Assembly: GCA_016801885.1 (NCBI GenBank)
Contig: CM028886.1
Location: 15,376,366 to 15,440,365 of the forward strand
DNA from: Toxotes chatareus
Taxonomy: Eukaryota; Chordata; Actinopteri; Toxotidae
Direction of reading: 5' to 3'
DNA: 64,000 nt
In this document: positions 12,901-27,900 of the stretch, in pieces
How the letters are laid out: every line of letters begins with the position of its first letter
Position numbering within the stretch: the stretch's first letter is position 1
Made by a program: the position numbers and the translations under genes
Notes under the pieces: model-generated
Told to the model about the DNA's origin: nothing
Database searches by the model: none
What the model saw: the letters and a program-made list of their open reading frames with translations, nothing else

Positions 12901-15900
12901 GAGCAGATGAATTTTAATTTGCAGTTAAACTGTCCCCTTAGAGCAAGTTTAAAAACAAAATGGTCCTGGCAAATGGGAGTTTAACTTTGAATGAAGTGTT
13001 TTGAACTTTTTTCACTTATTTCATTTATTTGTCTGTCTGTCTGTCTGTCTGTCTCCATCTGTCTCCAGGTAGCCATTGCTCAGTTCAGCGACGATGCTCG
13101 GACAGAATTCCAGCTGAGTTCCCATGGCGACAAGGAGGCGCTGCTCGAAGCCATTCAGAGGATCCGATACAAAGGAGGAAACACTAAGACAGGTCAGAAC
13201 AGTGTATCAGTACTTCGTGCAGTAAAACCAGAGAGGTAAATTCAGATGCCAGTGTGGTAGTTTGCCTGTTTTGTCGTGGAAGATGTAGATGTTTAAATTT
13301 CCATTTTTCTGGGCATGTTAAGGACTTCTTTCTCATCCATGTCAGCTCAAAAACGGAGACTGAAAGTTCGTTCTTGACCTTGGAATCGGCACTTTACAAA
13401 GCAGTCTCACCACAAGGTCCATTAGTAGCTGATCTGGAGCGTTCAAGCGTTTGTCCACAATTTTAAAATCTACATTTCCTTGACAACTGGACAGACTCCA
13501 TTTACTGAGGAAGATTGTGTGATACAGTTGAAACTCCAGAGCAGCTACTAATGGACCCTGTGGTGAGACTTTTTTTTTTGTCCCCAAGTTAATAATGAAC
13601 TTTTGACCTCAGCTTACCAGAAGCAGTCTTGATGAACTTGATAAAAGCATGTTGTGAAATCTGGAATATCTCCATGAAAATGACACTTTTCTGCTCCTTT
13701 GTTGAAACTATCACATATTGCAGACAGATAAAATGTTAATTCAGGCTCAGGATATATAACAAGCGCTTTGGGTTGTGAATCTTTTGTAAAATTCATGTGA
13801 AAGTCTCCAGCTGTGCTGGTACATAGAAAGTGAATGTCAGTAACCTTGGTACATTAATGTGGATTTACAGGTAATGCTGGTTGTTCAGGGCACTTTAACT
13901 CTCCTAAAGTCTGGGTCATGGATCAGTGTCTGCTCAGAGTAATTGTGTCCTTGAGCTTTCCTATCAGCTTGAGTGCTGATCACACTATCATCTCTCCTCT
14001 TAACCCTTCCTCGCCCCTTCTTATTCCTCTTTCTCCTCTGTCCTCTCCTCCATCTCCTCTACTCTCCTGCTAAAACCCTGCTTCCTTTCTTCTCTCTTCA
14101 TCTTCCTTTCCATCATGTTCCCTCTCGTTTTGTCTCCTATTTTTGATCTGGTGTTTTTTCATATCTTCAGCTTCCTCCTCTCTCTGTGCCAGTCTCCTCT
14201 CCTCTTCTTCAGCCCTTCTTCTATCTAAACTTTTTGTTTTGTCTTTCTGTCTTCTGTCCATTTTCTCCATGCCCCTTATACACCTACATCTACTGTACTG
14301 TTTTGTAGTTTAACAGGTGGAAACAGGTGTTTTTTTTTGCCAACAGGACAGCGTGTGTGTGCTCGCGCATGCGAATGTAGTCTACAGCAGAATAGAAAAC
14401 AAACCATGAAATATCATCTTCCCCACACAAAGAGAAAGAGGGGCGAACTAGCTCTCACAAGGTTAGGCTACTGCTCACCAACTTACAGTTTCTCTGTCTC
14501 CCTCTCCCCCTATCTTTTTGTCTCTCACCCACACATGCATGCACATGGAATTAATCTTCTTCAATAGCTCAAACATAATGCCTATTCTTCAGGCTGTTCT
14601 TAGAAGCCCACACAACATGTATTTTTAGATTATGTTTTACTGTATATGATAGTTTCTTTATTTTATACAATTTATTAAGCAAAACAATTGAATATGCTTA
14701 TTATTTATTTCTAGAGTGTGTTTTTTCATTGCTTCTGCTTCAGATGAAGGCAAAGATTCTTTTCCTGTTTTGTTTAATGAGGCTTTTTTATGCTTTAGTT
14801 TGGAGATTTTCCCATCCTGTGTGATTCTGCACACTAATATGGCACTAAAACATAAAGCAACACTGTTTTAACTACAAGCTATATACTTCTAGAGACCGTG
14901 CCCGAACCTCCTTACTTACATCTTACTCCTTGGGTCCATTGAGAGATAGATTGCTAGTTTCTCTGGCTTTCAGGACTGAGGTTTGCATTACAAACCTAAA
15001 GCCTTTTTCACCCTCCGAACCCTTAACTTTTCCCTTTTTTCATTCTTAAACCTCAAATTCTCCTCAGAACCTCTATCAGGGCCCCTCATTGTGTCTAAAT
15101 CCACCAAAGCCCTCAAATAAAAAGCCATAGCTTTCTGCCTCTTTAACCCTTAGCCTCTGGCAGATACATCTGTGTAGAAGCCAACATGAAACCTCACAGC
15201 TTCAGTGCCTTTTTATGTTTTTACTGTACGTGGCTAGCTTACTTTACGTCCTCTGGAAGATAACCCCCGGTCAGGCAAACACATGGAAATCGGATTTTAA
15301 AAACTACACATGAATTCACAGTAAAGTTAGAAAGCTTGTATCAGTTCCAAAGAGGATTTTTTTCTTTCTTTCTTTTTTTTTGGATGAGATTGTAGTGTAA
15401 ATCAGAAAGTAGTCTGCAACCTGCTTCATTCCTTCATTCCACATCTGAGAGTATCCCACTAACTCCACCATCTCAGACAGTTAGCCAGAGAGCTGCTGCT
15501 GTGGCACTGCAGAGGTTGTTGCTTTAGGAGAAGGGACAGCTACATATCCACCTTCTGAGCCAACTTCTAGTTATAAGCCTCTTCTCTACCAGTTTTACAA
15601 ACAGTATGTAAATGATGCTGCCTTCTTTGAGACTTTACAGTCATTTTTTCCATTGTCAATACCCTCTCCTATGAGTGTGAAGGGAAGGGCATGTTGAGGA
15701 TTCATGAAGCTGATATTCTGGGATTTGGCTTTTCACTATGCATTTATTCATTAAGGCATTAGTGAGCCTCTGACTGACTTGGTGAATGATTGATTTAATG
15801 TAGCTTCTGCTGTAACACTCTTTATCCCTGTATATATACTGTAGTGTATAGGCTATAAATATGAGTGTGTGTGTGTGTGTCTTTTGAGATTGATTTTCAT

Positions 15901-18900
15901 GCTAATCCCTGGCACTGCTTGACTGTACAGCACATACAGATAGAGGAACTGTGAGTCAGTTATGGGCAATTTTAAAGGTCTGTTTGATTTTCAGGTGTGT
16001 GTATTGGATGTGTGTATCCTTTTAGGCACAGTGTGACTCACAGTACTAACTAGTGTTACTTTTTTTAATCACAGTTTTTTTTTATTGCAGCACCAATACA
16101 ACTTTTATTCAGTACAACAGGTTGGCAATTACATATTGAATGCAAAAACCTCTAAACCCAGTGAATACTTTAAATATCATGAGGAGTTTTCCAACACTGG
16201 ACCACAATCTTCTTAGCTTCACTAAGGCCTACCTCACTTCTGTTTCCTGCAAGAAAAAGGTGGGAGTCATCTAAACAAAAAAAAAAATCCCATATTACAT
16301 CCCACTCTAAGTGTTACCCCTGCTTCGATCGATCTCCATGCTTGGTTTTCATTCCTGATGTGAGCATATATGTCTGGGAGTTTAATTAATCATAGAGCTG
16401 TGACAAAATGGGGTGATGCTTTAAATCTGACCCCCAGGGAACCTCAGCTACTCTTATACTTAAATAGAAGAAAAATTGTATTTGTTTTTCAATATTACAT
16501 CAGGAGACAAGTTCTTGAAAACTAAATTTAGCGTTTGCCCCACTGATATCTTAAAGAGCACTAATACCTTTATCCTCCCAAGGTTTCCCCCCAGATAGAA
16601 GGTGATTATTGTTCCATATTGGAGATGATTTACACCATATGCTTATAAATTCTGGGAATTTTTCTACTGCTCCAAACACGTGTAGCATATGGGTTAGAAC
16701 TGATCCATAATAAACTAGTGTTACTTTTAATCCTTAAATGTTTCATAATATATTCACACATTAGATTAGACTGGTTGTGCTTCTGGTTCCTCCTGCCTCA
16801 GTCGCTGTAATGCAGTTGTGTGAGACCCTCACTCAATTTTCAAGGTTTATGAGTCTTTTATGAGTTCAGGAATGAATGTATAAACGGCCCATAAATGAGT
16901 TTCACTGACTATAAAAAAAAAACATCCAAGATCTGTTGTATATTTTCAGCAATGCATTTCATTATCCAAATTTTTTCTCAAATCATTCTTAGGAACCTAC
17001 AGTACCTTTTCAGAGATTAGAGGATTTTATAGCCTTCCCTGTTCAAAATCACGTAGAGAGAATATTACTGCCTCTTCCTTGTCATACAGATTTCACCTGC
17101 AGCCACAAAAGAACAGGGAGAAAAAGTCTCCTTCTTCATTATATTGCACCAAGGCTTTGGATGCTAAAACTGGAGAAAGGATTTCAACTATTTTTATACT
17201 CGCATATTGTTTCCCTCTTTAGTGACAGCAAGAAAACTGGTAAACTGTTGCCAGACAGGAGGCCAAATCCAAACTGACATGGATTACTTCACACACGCAA
17301 AGTGATGGATCGCTGATTGATGACAGGCTTTTCAACCCAGCATCCACTGACATGTTTGTGTTGTCTTCATTTTCTCCCGTCCTCTTTTCATGCTGTTGTC
17401 TTTCCCTTTTTTTTCTCTACCTCTTTCTCACCTTTTCCCCCCACTGTCTTTGTGGCCTCTTACCTGCCTCCACCACCTGCTCCTCCTCCTCATCTCCAAC
17501 CCTCCTCTGCTCTGTCCTGTGTCTCACTTCATGCCTGGCTAGCTGCTGCAATTCCAGTCTCGCCCAGCGTGATCAGAGGACAGTGTGGAAACAGATGTAT
17601 CACTGGCAGATATCTGACAACACAACACTTTACAGGCCAAGCACTCTGTCATTTGTCATCACTGACAGCTCAGTGATAAAAAAAAAAAAAAGAAAACAGC
17701 AGGAGGAGGAACAAAGATGTGGTTTAAGGGTTGTGGTTTGGTTAAAAACTGGGAGACGGAGACAACATACACATAGAACTGTTTACACCACACACTCTAC
17801 AGGACAATAAGTGGTTAGTCAACTTATGGGCCATTTACTGCTTCATATGGTTTTGTTTTTGAAACAAAGTTCCCTGATGCTCGTCTCTTAATAACTATGA
17901 CACACTCTTGACAAAACAAGAAGAGTGAGAGGATAAAATGTAAAAGGACAGAAGGAGCCAAGAGCACTAATGGCACCCATTGTCCACGTAATTATGAAAA
18001 GGTCAGGTGGAGATGAGTAGATGAGTTATATGAACTATTAATGCAAATCACGATGGACAGTATGCAAATGTTGGCATTAAATAGAAATGACCTACCTATG
18101 TGTGATGACGATCAGGACACTGTGCTTATTGATGTGCAAGCACAAAACAGCTATTTACATACATGTTGTTGCATATACTATATGTTTGTATGAAGTCTTT
18201 AGCAATTTAGAGCAACTAAAGTCATGAAGGACACATTGCAAGTCAGGTTTTCCTGTTATGTTAAATGACTATACCTCGAACTTTGTACAGTAACGACCAT
18301 CCTTTATCTGTTCAGAGGTCAGGTTGATGTCACTTATCAGCAGAAGAGCTCTCTGGAGGCCATAAAATATGTAACAAAAATATTATTTAAAAAATGCCAT
18401 ATAGTTGAACATAATGTTTTCTGCAGAGCTGACTTCACTTTGCCAGTATACTCGCTGTTTTAAATGATTATTATTTTACTTTAGAAGCCTGAAACACAGT
18501 GATACACATAAGGCATCATGAAATCCACTGACAAATGTGCATTGACACCAGCTCGGTTGCTTCTTGTGGGTGGGTCTTGAAACCTTTTAAAGCTGTCTGG
18601 ACAGATTTTATTGACTGATTAAGTCCATTAGTTGGTGACCTGCACACTGTGAAAAGTTCATCTAATTTAATGTTTTTTTACAGACTGAATTGTGACATTT
18701 CAATCTTTGTTTTTCTCATGTCTCCGTGTTTAGATCCCTTTAAAATAAACAGGACATTTTCTGTTTTCTGATATGTTTTAAATGCTAATGGGGACACAGT
18801 CAAAATCTGGTTTCAGGGGAATTTAGGTCACTCATTGTCATGTAATAATTATGGGTTCAATAGTGTATTTTATCACTGTCAGTGGAAGAATAAATAATGC

Positions 18901-21900
18901 ATGTTTTTAATTAGAAGGTACATTAAAATTGTAGCAAAGGTCTTAAGCATTCACCTCCATGTAGCAGGTGGGGAAGGGGACATTTTTTAGATTGTTAATG
19001 AGCTCATTCATGCTTCCAATAACTTGGGTCTGTTGGGCATTTTTCCACATCCAGCCTCACTTGGGAAAAAATATACTGACTGAAACATCCCTCTGTTCCA
19101 AAACCAATGAAATGCACCAATGAAAAATGAGACGTCATATCAGAAGATTTTACTACAGTGAGAGTGGTGTGAAGAGGGTCTAAGCAAAGGGCCATACTTG
19201 TGGTGGTCAATGATTGTGATATATATTTGAAACAGCTGATGTCTGTCAGCCAATACAAGTGTGACTTTGATGCAATACATGAAAAACAGCCACCCCCCAT
19301 TTCTAAGTTTTACAGAAATGAAAGGAAACCTAAGATTAGCAAGATAGAAGAAAAATACACCTAACTTCTGTTAGTTTAAAGGGGTGTTTGGATTAAACAC
19401 CGACCCAAAAACGGCACACCCATTGATATGGTTATTCTAAATCGAGTGTCTTCTTTTTGCCCTACATCAGGTCGGGCCATCAAACATGTGAAAGAGTCCA
19501 TTTTCACTCCAGAGGCTGGAGCCAGAAGAGGCGTCCCTAAGGTCCTGGTTGTCCTCACTGATGGACGTTCACAAGATGATGTCAACAAAGTGTCCAAGGA
19601 AATGCAAATGGAGGGTGAGAATTTAACAGAGCAAAGACAAATGAAATCAGTGGTGGTTTGTTGAAGTCCTGGAAAAATCTAGTAATTTTGATTTATTGAC
19701 ACTGGATGTACAGTATGTGATTGGTTTGATAAGGTAAGTTGTGTGTGTTGGTACAGTACAGGCAAGATGGAAGAACTGCATTCAACCTCCAAGTTTTTGG
19801 AAGGTCTATGAACTGTATTCCACATTTTATAGTTACAGGCTATCAGACTCTTCTGTCATCTGAAATCCATGACTCTAACAATGTGCTCCATTAGGCTATT
19901 TACTCTTTTCCACTGACTTTAAACCTGTAATGAAGCCTCTTGTTTAATTCCGTTCTCAGGCTACATCATCTTTGCCATTGGCTTTGCGGATGCGGACTAT
20001 GGAGAGCTGGTGAATATCGCCAGCAAGCCCAGCGACAGACATGTCTTTTTTGTGGACGATTTGGATGCTGTCAAGAAAATAGAAGAACAGCTCATTACCT
20101 TTGTCTGTGAGGCTGCCACTGCCAGTGAGTAACACCACCTCTTGTGTAAATCAGAGGGAGGGTTAGAGACCAGGAGGAAAAAGAGTTTGTCAGAAAGTCA
20201 GATGGAGATGCAGACAGAGTGAAAGACGCAGAGAGAAGATCGAAAAGGGACTCTTGTTAGTGGAGAGAAATAGAAAATGACTGAAGGAGAAAAGGAAAGG
20301 AAAGAAGGATTTATTTGATGTTTAGGAATTTCAAATATTGTGGAGGAACTGACAGATTCTTTTCTGTCTTTCAGCTTGTCCGTCTGTTTTGATGAGTGGT
20401 AACACGTTGGCAGGTAAGATGTGCAAATTATAGGAAAAACTGACAGTAATACGGTCTCACAAGAGTGTCAAACCCCTGAATGGAGAGCTAATGATGATGA
20501 TGGCAATAACATAATGACGATGAAGGTACTGATGATGATGATGAGCTGTCTCTTGCAGGTTTCCGTATGATGGAGAAGTTTGGCCTGGTAGAGAAGGAGT
20601 ACAGCATCATACCTGGAGTTTCTCTGGAGCCAGGGTCATTCAACAGCTTCCCTTGTTACAGGTTACACCGTGACGCCCTGGTGTCGCAGCCCACGAAGTG
20701 AGTAACTCCACCTCCACAGTGTGAGGGAGAAATGTGAAAATGCACTTCTGTTTTAGTTGACAAAAAATAAAACTGTGCATCATAGTCATCATCTGACCAT
20801 TTCTTTGAGTGAGGCAGACAAAATATAAATTCTATGACAGTAAAGTTTAATAAACTCAGTTTTAAAACAGAAAAAACTCACCTGACAGCATATGCAAAAA
20901 ATACAGATCTACCTGTGCAGTGTGATTGGCTATATTTGCATATAAATAAGTGATAGCAGAGAAAGCTGGGAGTGACAGTTTGTTCAGCGACAGTTTTGTT
21001 TGTTCAAGTGTCGATGTGATCAAGGTCTCATTTGCAAGAGACACCTGAGAACAATACACACATTATAAATACACAGTTATAAATGCAATGGTTCAGTGTC
21101 ACACAAACAGTCGTCTTCACACACGTTTAATAGAACAGACACAATCATAGCCAGAACTAGTGCCAAGTAAAAAGATGTAAAAATTAAAAAGTTGTGTTGT
21201 GTAATTAATTCCACTATTAAGATTCAGAGTTTCCTCTGTGCTACATAGAGTTGCTTTGGTCATATTCCACTGTTTGTCCATCAGTGTTTGCTTTCTAAGT
21301 GACCCTTCCTTCTGCTCTTGGACTTGGGTAGTGGTCACTGTCAGTGGACAGCAGGACTTAAACACCACAGGACCACAGAGCTATTCAGCAGTCCTGCCAA
21401 AGAAAATGACTTGACTTTCTGGCTGAGAACAAACTACCAGGGAGCTAAAATGAAAGCTAACATGTCAAAGATTTTCCCATTTATCTTTGTTTGGATTATC
21501 TTTCAGCAAAAAAGAGTTCAAGACCCACCCATAACGTTTGGGCTGTGTTATTATGCTATTTTCCACATTACACTAACAGCATGTGTCCCCACTACCAGCA
21601 ACCACAAATAGTGATCTTGAAGATTGTAGGATTTGTACATTTTGGGTTTAATTCTTTTTCAATATGAAAATAATATTGAAGCAAGACTGTATTTCTACAT
21701 GTGGTAGCTAGACTCTAAATGACACTTATTTATCTGATGAATTAATGTAAATACGGTGTATGCACCCATTAGATTGCTCATTTTAAAACTTGAGCATTTT
21801 TGCTTTTAGAAAGCCTCTCATCACTTTCAAAACTTTTATGGCAAATCATGGCATTTTCGCAATAAAAGGAAATTTAATAAAAGCACTAGGGGAAAGCAGA

Positions 21901-24900
21901 TTATTTCAGTAATATATTAAACATGCAGTTTCCACTAATCCCTGTCATTCCTACTGCCAATTAAAATGAAAAGCAAATTGCCAATTTCAGATCATTCTTT
22001 TTCAGGCCAACAAAGCTGAATCATGACATGTTTTTTCCACAAAATAATCACAACCTGTAAAAACTGTATCTCCAGTGTCACCCTTAAAAACATTTCACCA
22101 ACAACTGACAAGGTCTACAGTAACAGAGCAACAAAAAAACACCACAAAGCACCTGTGGGAGCTACAATAACATTTAGTTTGATTAGACTGTGCTGAAAAA
22201 GTGTTGAAAATTTTTTTTAAAAATGTTAAGGTCATATCTTCCAGTTTCATTAAAAGTTCACCTTGTAAATTTCAATTGGGTTTCAAATAGCTGCTTTAGA
22301 CTATGGTCTAAATGTGATTGACTGGTGATTAACAGGTATCACAGCATTTACAGGAGCTGGAAATGAAAATGATTTAAAAACATTCTCAGAGATAATTGCA
22401 AAATGCTGGTTGGGAGCATCAGGGTTTACTCAGCACTATACCACAGGGGGAATATTCAAATATAAAACCCATGCATACAAAAACTTAACAGGGGCATTCA
22501 GTGCCTTCAGTTGTTCACCTGTAATGTCGCTCCTTCTGTGATGTTGTCACTCTAGGAGCTTTTTCTTGGTTTTTATCGGCTTCCTTTATAGAGCTTCGTG
22601 TTCTGTGATTGTTCAGTTTGTGAAAAGTGCCATTGATGAGTGCTCCGAAAAGTTGAAGCTAAGATGATTTGAACCTGAAGTGCTTGGAGGCAACTGCACA
22701 AAAAAAGGGGGCCTAGGCTTACTGATCAGAAAGTGGCTGGCACTCAAAGACTGAGGCAGCGAAAGAACTCTAAAAGCTTCACATCAGCTGAAAAGAGACA
22801 ATGGCACTTTGAAAGAGATACCTAGTAGATAAATGTCTGTAGGGCACAGCTAAGCTTGCTATCTGTGTGTGTGTGTGTGTGTGTGTGCACCTTTTCTTTT
22901 CTTTTGTGTGTGTACCAGGTACCTTCACCCCGAGGGTTTACCCTCCGACTACACCATTTCAATGATGCTCCGCCTACTTCCGGAGACCCCGCAAGAGCCC
23001 TTTGCATTGTGGGAAATCCTCAACAGAGACAACAAGCCATTGGTGGGACTAATTCTGGACAGTGAGTTTGAATAACTTGTGTTTTTGCTGCTTTATCTTT
23101 TTTATTTTTATTCTTTTCACCTGCGTCATAACACATCATGGTTTGACAAGTACACACTCAGAACAGCCCAGATTTGTGCTGCAGTTCCTGCTTCCCCAAC
23201 TCTTGCAAATGAATCTAGAGAATGCATAATTCAGCAGATTTTAGAAGGGAGACTGGAGAGAACCATCTAATTACACCTTTGGCATAACCAGCCAGTTTTT
23301 TTTAAAGCCCTGAAACAGATGGGATGAGGATAATAATAATGGTGTCATAAGATTGACCGTAGTGCAGTTGCAGTTTGTGTCAGACTATGATAAGCAATGT
23401 CACAGGAACTCTGCACATTATGTGAACTCACCCCAGGCGTCAAACCTTTAGAGGTGCTTTGGACAACACTGACTTGGAGGAGACCCGGGGCAGACCCCTA
23501 ACCTGCTGCGGAGATTATATTACCAGCTGTTCTTGATGATCTTGGGAACTCCAGGAGGAGCTGGAGGAACCTGACACAGCTTAAGCAGCAAGAAAAGGAG
23601 TGGAAATAATTGGATCGTATTTTGGTTTTCAGTTTATGCAGTGTGTCTTACTGTACCTGAGAGTTCTAAAAACATCCACGTCAGAAGAATCCCTAACTTA
23701 TGAAGAAATGCTTCATGGGCTAAAACAAAAGGAAGGACGCATGGATGTTGGCACACTCGTTAAATTGCTCCAGAGGTTTGAAATAAGCTCACAGTATTTT
23801 AAGCATTTGTACAGCCATACTTACCCCAACAGTAACCATAAAATAACATAAACATCTGCACTAAGTTTTTGGGAATCAACAGCAGAGATCGACTTCTCTA
23901 TCTCTAATGATAATGTAATAGTCTATGTGCTTAGTTTTCACTGACGTATTTCAAACTCATAATTCCCATTGCCACTAATATTGTGTACATTATTAGAATA
24001 AAGGAGAGGAGGGGATTGTGTTCTTGCCTTCTGATGGTTGCATTCAGTGCTTGGTCAAAAAGTAAAAATAAGACAGGGATTTCATGTCTGTATCACATAT
24101 GAAACGAAATCGTTAACATTTTTCTGGTGGAAAGAACATCTGACAAAAGTAGTATTTTTTCCACTAGTAAAATTAATTTTGTGCAGATAAACAGCGGAGC
24201 AGCACAGAAATCAGGTTGTTTATCATCACTGTTGTTACAAACCAGCTCTTTACTGGAGACAGGCAGAATAACTGTGTACAAGGTGATTTCTACTTGACAT
24301 GAACATCAACCTTTTATACTCTCTGTCCCTTTCCCCTGACAGACTCTGGAAAGACCTTGACGTTCTTCAACTATGACTACAAAGGAGACTTCCAGACTGT
24401 TACCTTTGAAGGAACGGAAATCAAAAAGATCTTCCACGGCAGCTTCCACAAGGTTAGTCTTTGATATATATGTGTTGAAAATTACTTGATTAGTTGACTT
24501 TGGAGGATAAATGGTAAAACTGATTAGATTTATAGTTTATAGCTAATGTACTTGCTTTTGTTTCATATCATTATAATATAGGTAGAGGTTTTAAAGTGTG
24601 CATGTCTCCAGTCTGAGCGACTAGGTAGTTTGCATCCTTTAGAAACAAGAACCACTTCAACACCAATCTCAGTGAATGACTAGCCTTCTCATAGAGTGTT
24701 TCCCACCCCACCACCAGCACCGCAATGACTACATTTACAGCACATAACAGTTTGACACTGACAAGCCCTCATTTGCAGTTTTAGATTGTAGCTTTTCAGA
24801 TGAATATTCAGATCTGTTGCACTGAAACGCTGCAGAGCAGAAGGGGACAGAGGGAGCAGGAAGCTTGCCAGCATACCACTGGGAAAGAGACAAAAAAAAA

Positions 24901-27900
24901 AAGGAGGATCTATTGTATTTTTGGTGTTTTTTTTTTTAGTTGTGGAGCCTGTTGGGTGTTTTTCCAGTGACTCTTGGGCTGGAATTTTTCTCTTGACCTG
25001 TCAACACTTGCTGTGGAGTGTGTGTGCAGGTGATGATATAGCCTTCCTCCCTCTTCTGTCCTTCTCTCCCACTCTCTGCTATCCTCTCTAGACCCCCTTT
25101 TTTTTAAACTAGTAGGTTATGCAGAGTGGGAGTGAAACTGTACCCTTTAACGCCTCTGTGTGGTCTCTCATAATAAATTATAGTGTACACGTAGTGTTTT
25201 TGACATTTTATACCATAAATAATTCATTATAAAATCAATTATCAATTGATTACTTAAAGGTCATGGTAGCACTTTTGTCAAACTTTCATTCAGTGCCACC
25301 ACAAAAATGTAATATCTCCAATAAAGTATATTTGAGATTTAGACATATACCAGGTTTTCACTGCCGTAAAAATGAGAGCAACAAACACATGGTCAAAACA
25401 TATTTATTAAAAAAGAAGATGTCAAATAAAAATGTTTGTGTCTGCATCATTTTATGCATATCTATCTTCGATGGTAGTTTCAGTGATTCTGTTGTTGTTT
25501 GTATTCACCAGTGACCTCATACTGGGTCACCAGAGACGATATTAGTGTGTCCTTTCAACCAATTCTCTGACAAAGACATTTCATATTTCCCTCAATCAGT
25601 GGGATTTTGTTCAAATATTTTTTATGTAAATTATGTGGGATCAAATTAGTCTGACTGGATGGAAATGGCAAATTTTGATGACATTCCCTCAGTGAAAGAC
25701 AATTTTCTGCTCACTTGAGACGAGAAAGTGTTCTGTGGGAAAAAAAAGAAAAGAAATTATGGAATAAATAGTGATGCAAATGCCTCTACCGAGTAAGTAA
25801 TGACATTGGTTTGTACCCAAAAGGCCCAGTGAATGACTAACTCACATTGCAAAACACTTTGGCATGAAATCTCAACGACATTAGCGGACACAGAGTAATA
25901 ATAACAACTTGCCGAATGATAATCAATTCCTTTGTCTTCACCAATGTGTACTTTGAAAAAGCTACACTGCTCAGGAGGAGTATTCAGTTCGGCAGGGCTA
26001 ATGGAAATGGACATTTGCATATATTGTTTTGTTAGATTTTAAAAGAGTGGCTTGACAAATGGATGGAAACATAATGTAAAAACTAATGGAGTCCAAACAA
26101 AGTCTTCACAGACTTTTTTTGTGTTTTTTGTGTGAACTCTCTGTGGATTCCTGCTGAAAACACCAGCCCACCAGCTCTCTGTTGTCATTGTCAGTGCTTT
26201 TTGTCTTCTCCATTGTTACCAGTGTGGCTGTTATTGTTTTCACCTTTTGAGTCTGTGTGTGATCAAAGCGAAATGTGGTCCCAGAGACACCTGCTGCTCC
26301 TACTACAGCAGGAACTGCCACATAGGTGGTTTTGAGCTGTTTTGCAGGTGTTTATTTGTCAGTCTGTGGACAGATTTTGTCAGTTCGATAGTATCACAAC
26401 TGTGCAACATACACTCACAAAACTGTACAGGTATGCAGTTGAGCTCAACATGAAGGCCGGGTTTGAAGATGGGTATGATCTGACCCATGAATACTGAGTA
26501 CTCATGGTCTCTAGTTTTCTGTATGTCTGTTGGAGAACATGACAGTGTTGAGAGAGGGAACAGATGCAGAAGACTGCCTGGCCAGAGGAAGTGTTCGTCT
26601 GCATTTAGACAGGATGACAAGTGAATAAGAGGAGTGTCTGTGTGGGTGTGCATGTCTGTGCGTCCGTTATAAAGGGATTACCATATGAAGACACCTCGTG
26701 TGAAAGCAGGGATACCCAGCAGGATCTGTCACTGCTCAGTGAAGCACACACACACACACACACAAACACAAAAAACAGAGGAGGAGGAGGAGGGAAGAAC
26801 AGCAAAGGAAGAAAAGGATATGACAGAGAGTTTCAGACACAAAGAGAAATATAGCAGAAAAATACAGAGACAAACAGAAAGACATGTAGACATAGAGAGG
26901 AGAAGTCAAAGTACCCTTCAGTATAACTCACCGATTGCTTAGGGCCATATTAAACTCCAGAACCGTATGAGTACTTTTTTTGTACCTCCCAAATGATTAA
27001 ATGCCTCACATTAAAAATGTTCGCGAGCACTTAAAGCTGTCCTTGCATGCTGTAAAAATTTACACTCTGGAAATTTGCTCCAGTGCTTTTTCAGCTTTTG
27101 CTTTAGAGTAATCCACAATATTTCACAGTGAAATTCAAAATCTACTGTTGGTTAATTCATCCATAAAATGATTATTATAAAGCTGTTTCCATAAATGTTG
27201 GCAGCTTTTTGGAAAGATGAACAAATAATGATGGAGAAAAAAACAAAAGCAGCAACTAGAAATAAATGTGTCTGCTGGAAGGACAGATTTGGGATGACTG
27301 GAGCTGAGATGGTGTGATATGTGGCTGATAAAGTAATTTGCTGCTTGGATTTGTTGTCCTGATGATAAACAACTTGATGATTAATCCAGACAGAGGCAAA
27401 AATCTCAACACAGTCAAGTGAAAATAGTTTGGGGAATTTAGTTGTGCCTTAATATCTAGTAGTTTGGAATATTTAAAGCTCCTAAGGGCTTGTATAAAGC
27501 AAGTTCTTTTAAACTGTAGGCCCACATCTTTATCTGGATTAGGATCCCAGATAGAAAATAGGTTTTGTTTTCAAGGAGAGCATGAAAAAATATGCAAGTA
27601 CTAGGTGTAAATGGAGAGAACACAGTCAAGCTGAACATTATGGTGTATTAAGACAACGGTTACATTTTAAAACCAGGTGAAACTGCATCAAAAACTCGTC
27701 TGCTTTTCTTTTTCAACACATTGTGAAGGTCTTAAAAAGGAATTCTTTTATCAGAAACTTCAAAAGTCAAGTCATTACCTTTGAGTTCTCTGTCAACGCT
27801 GCAGATGTTTCTTTTTTGCTCAGAAGACATTTGTTTACAATTCACTGAAATTGTTTGCACAAATATCAAGAACAGAGATGTCGATCTAACATTCTGTCGT

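Larger units (their letters stand above)
13193..19470 (+). other. col14a1: Intron (6278 bp) inside the VWA domain
   Basis: This intron holds a 36-bp inverted repeat (13404-13569), pyrimidine-rich blocks (about 13988-14260 and 17352-17470), a short TG tract (about 15868-15881) and an antisense LINE fragment (about 16070-16680). Nothing was recognised in the remaining sequence. Confidence 0.8.

Noticed and set aside
17317..17810. Overlapping open frames of 119 and 152 residues
   Set aside because: They cross a pyrimidine-rich block that gives Ser/Phe/Leu/Pro-rich translations in several frames; compositional artefact.
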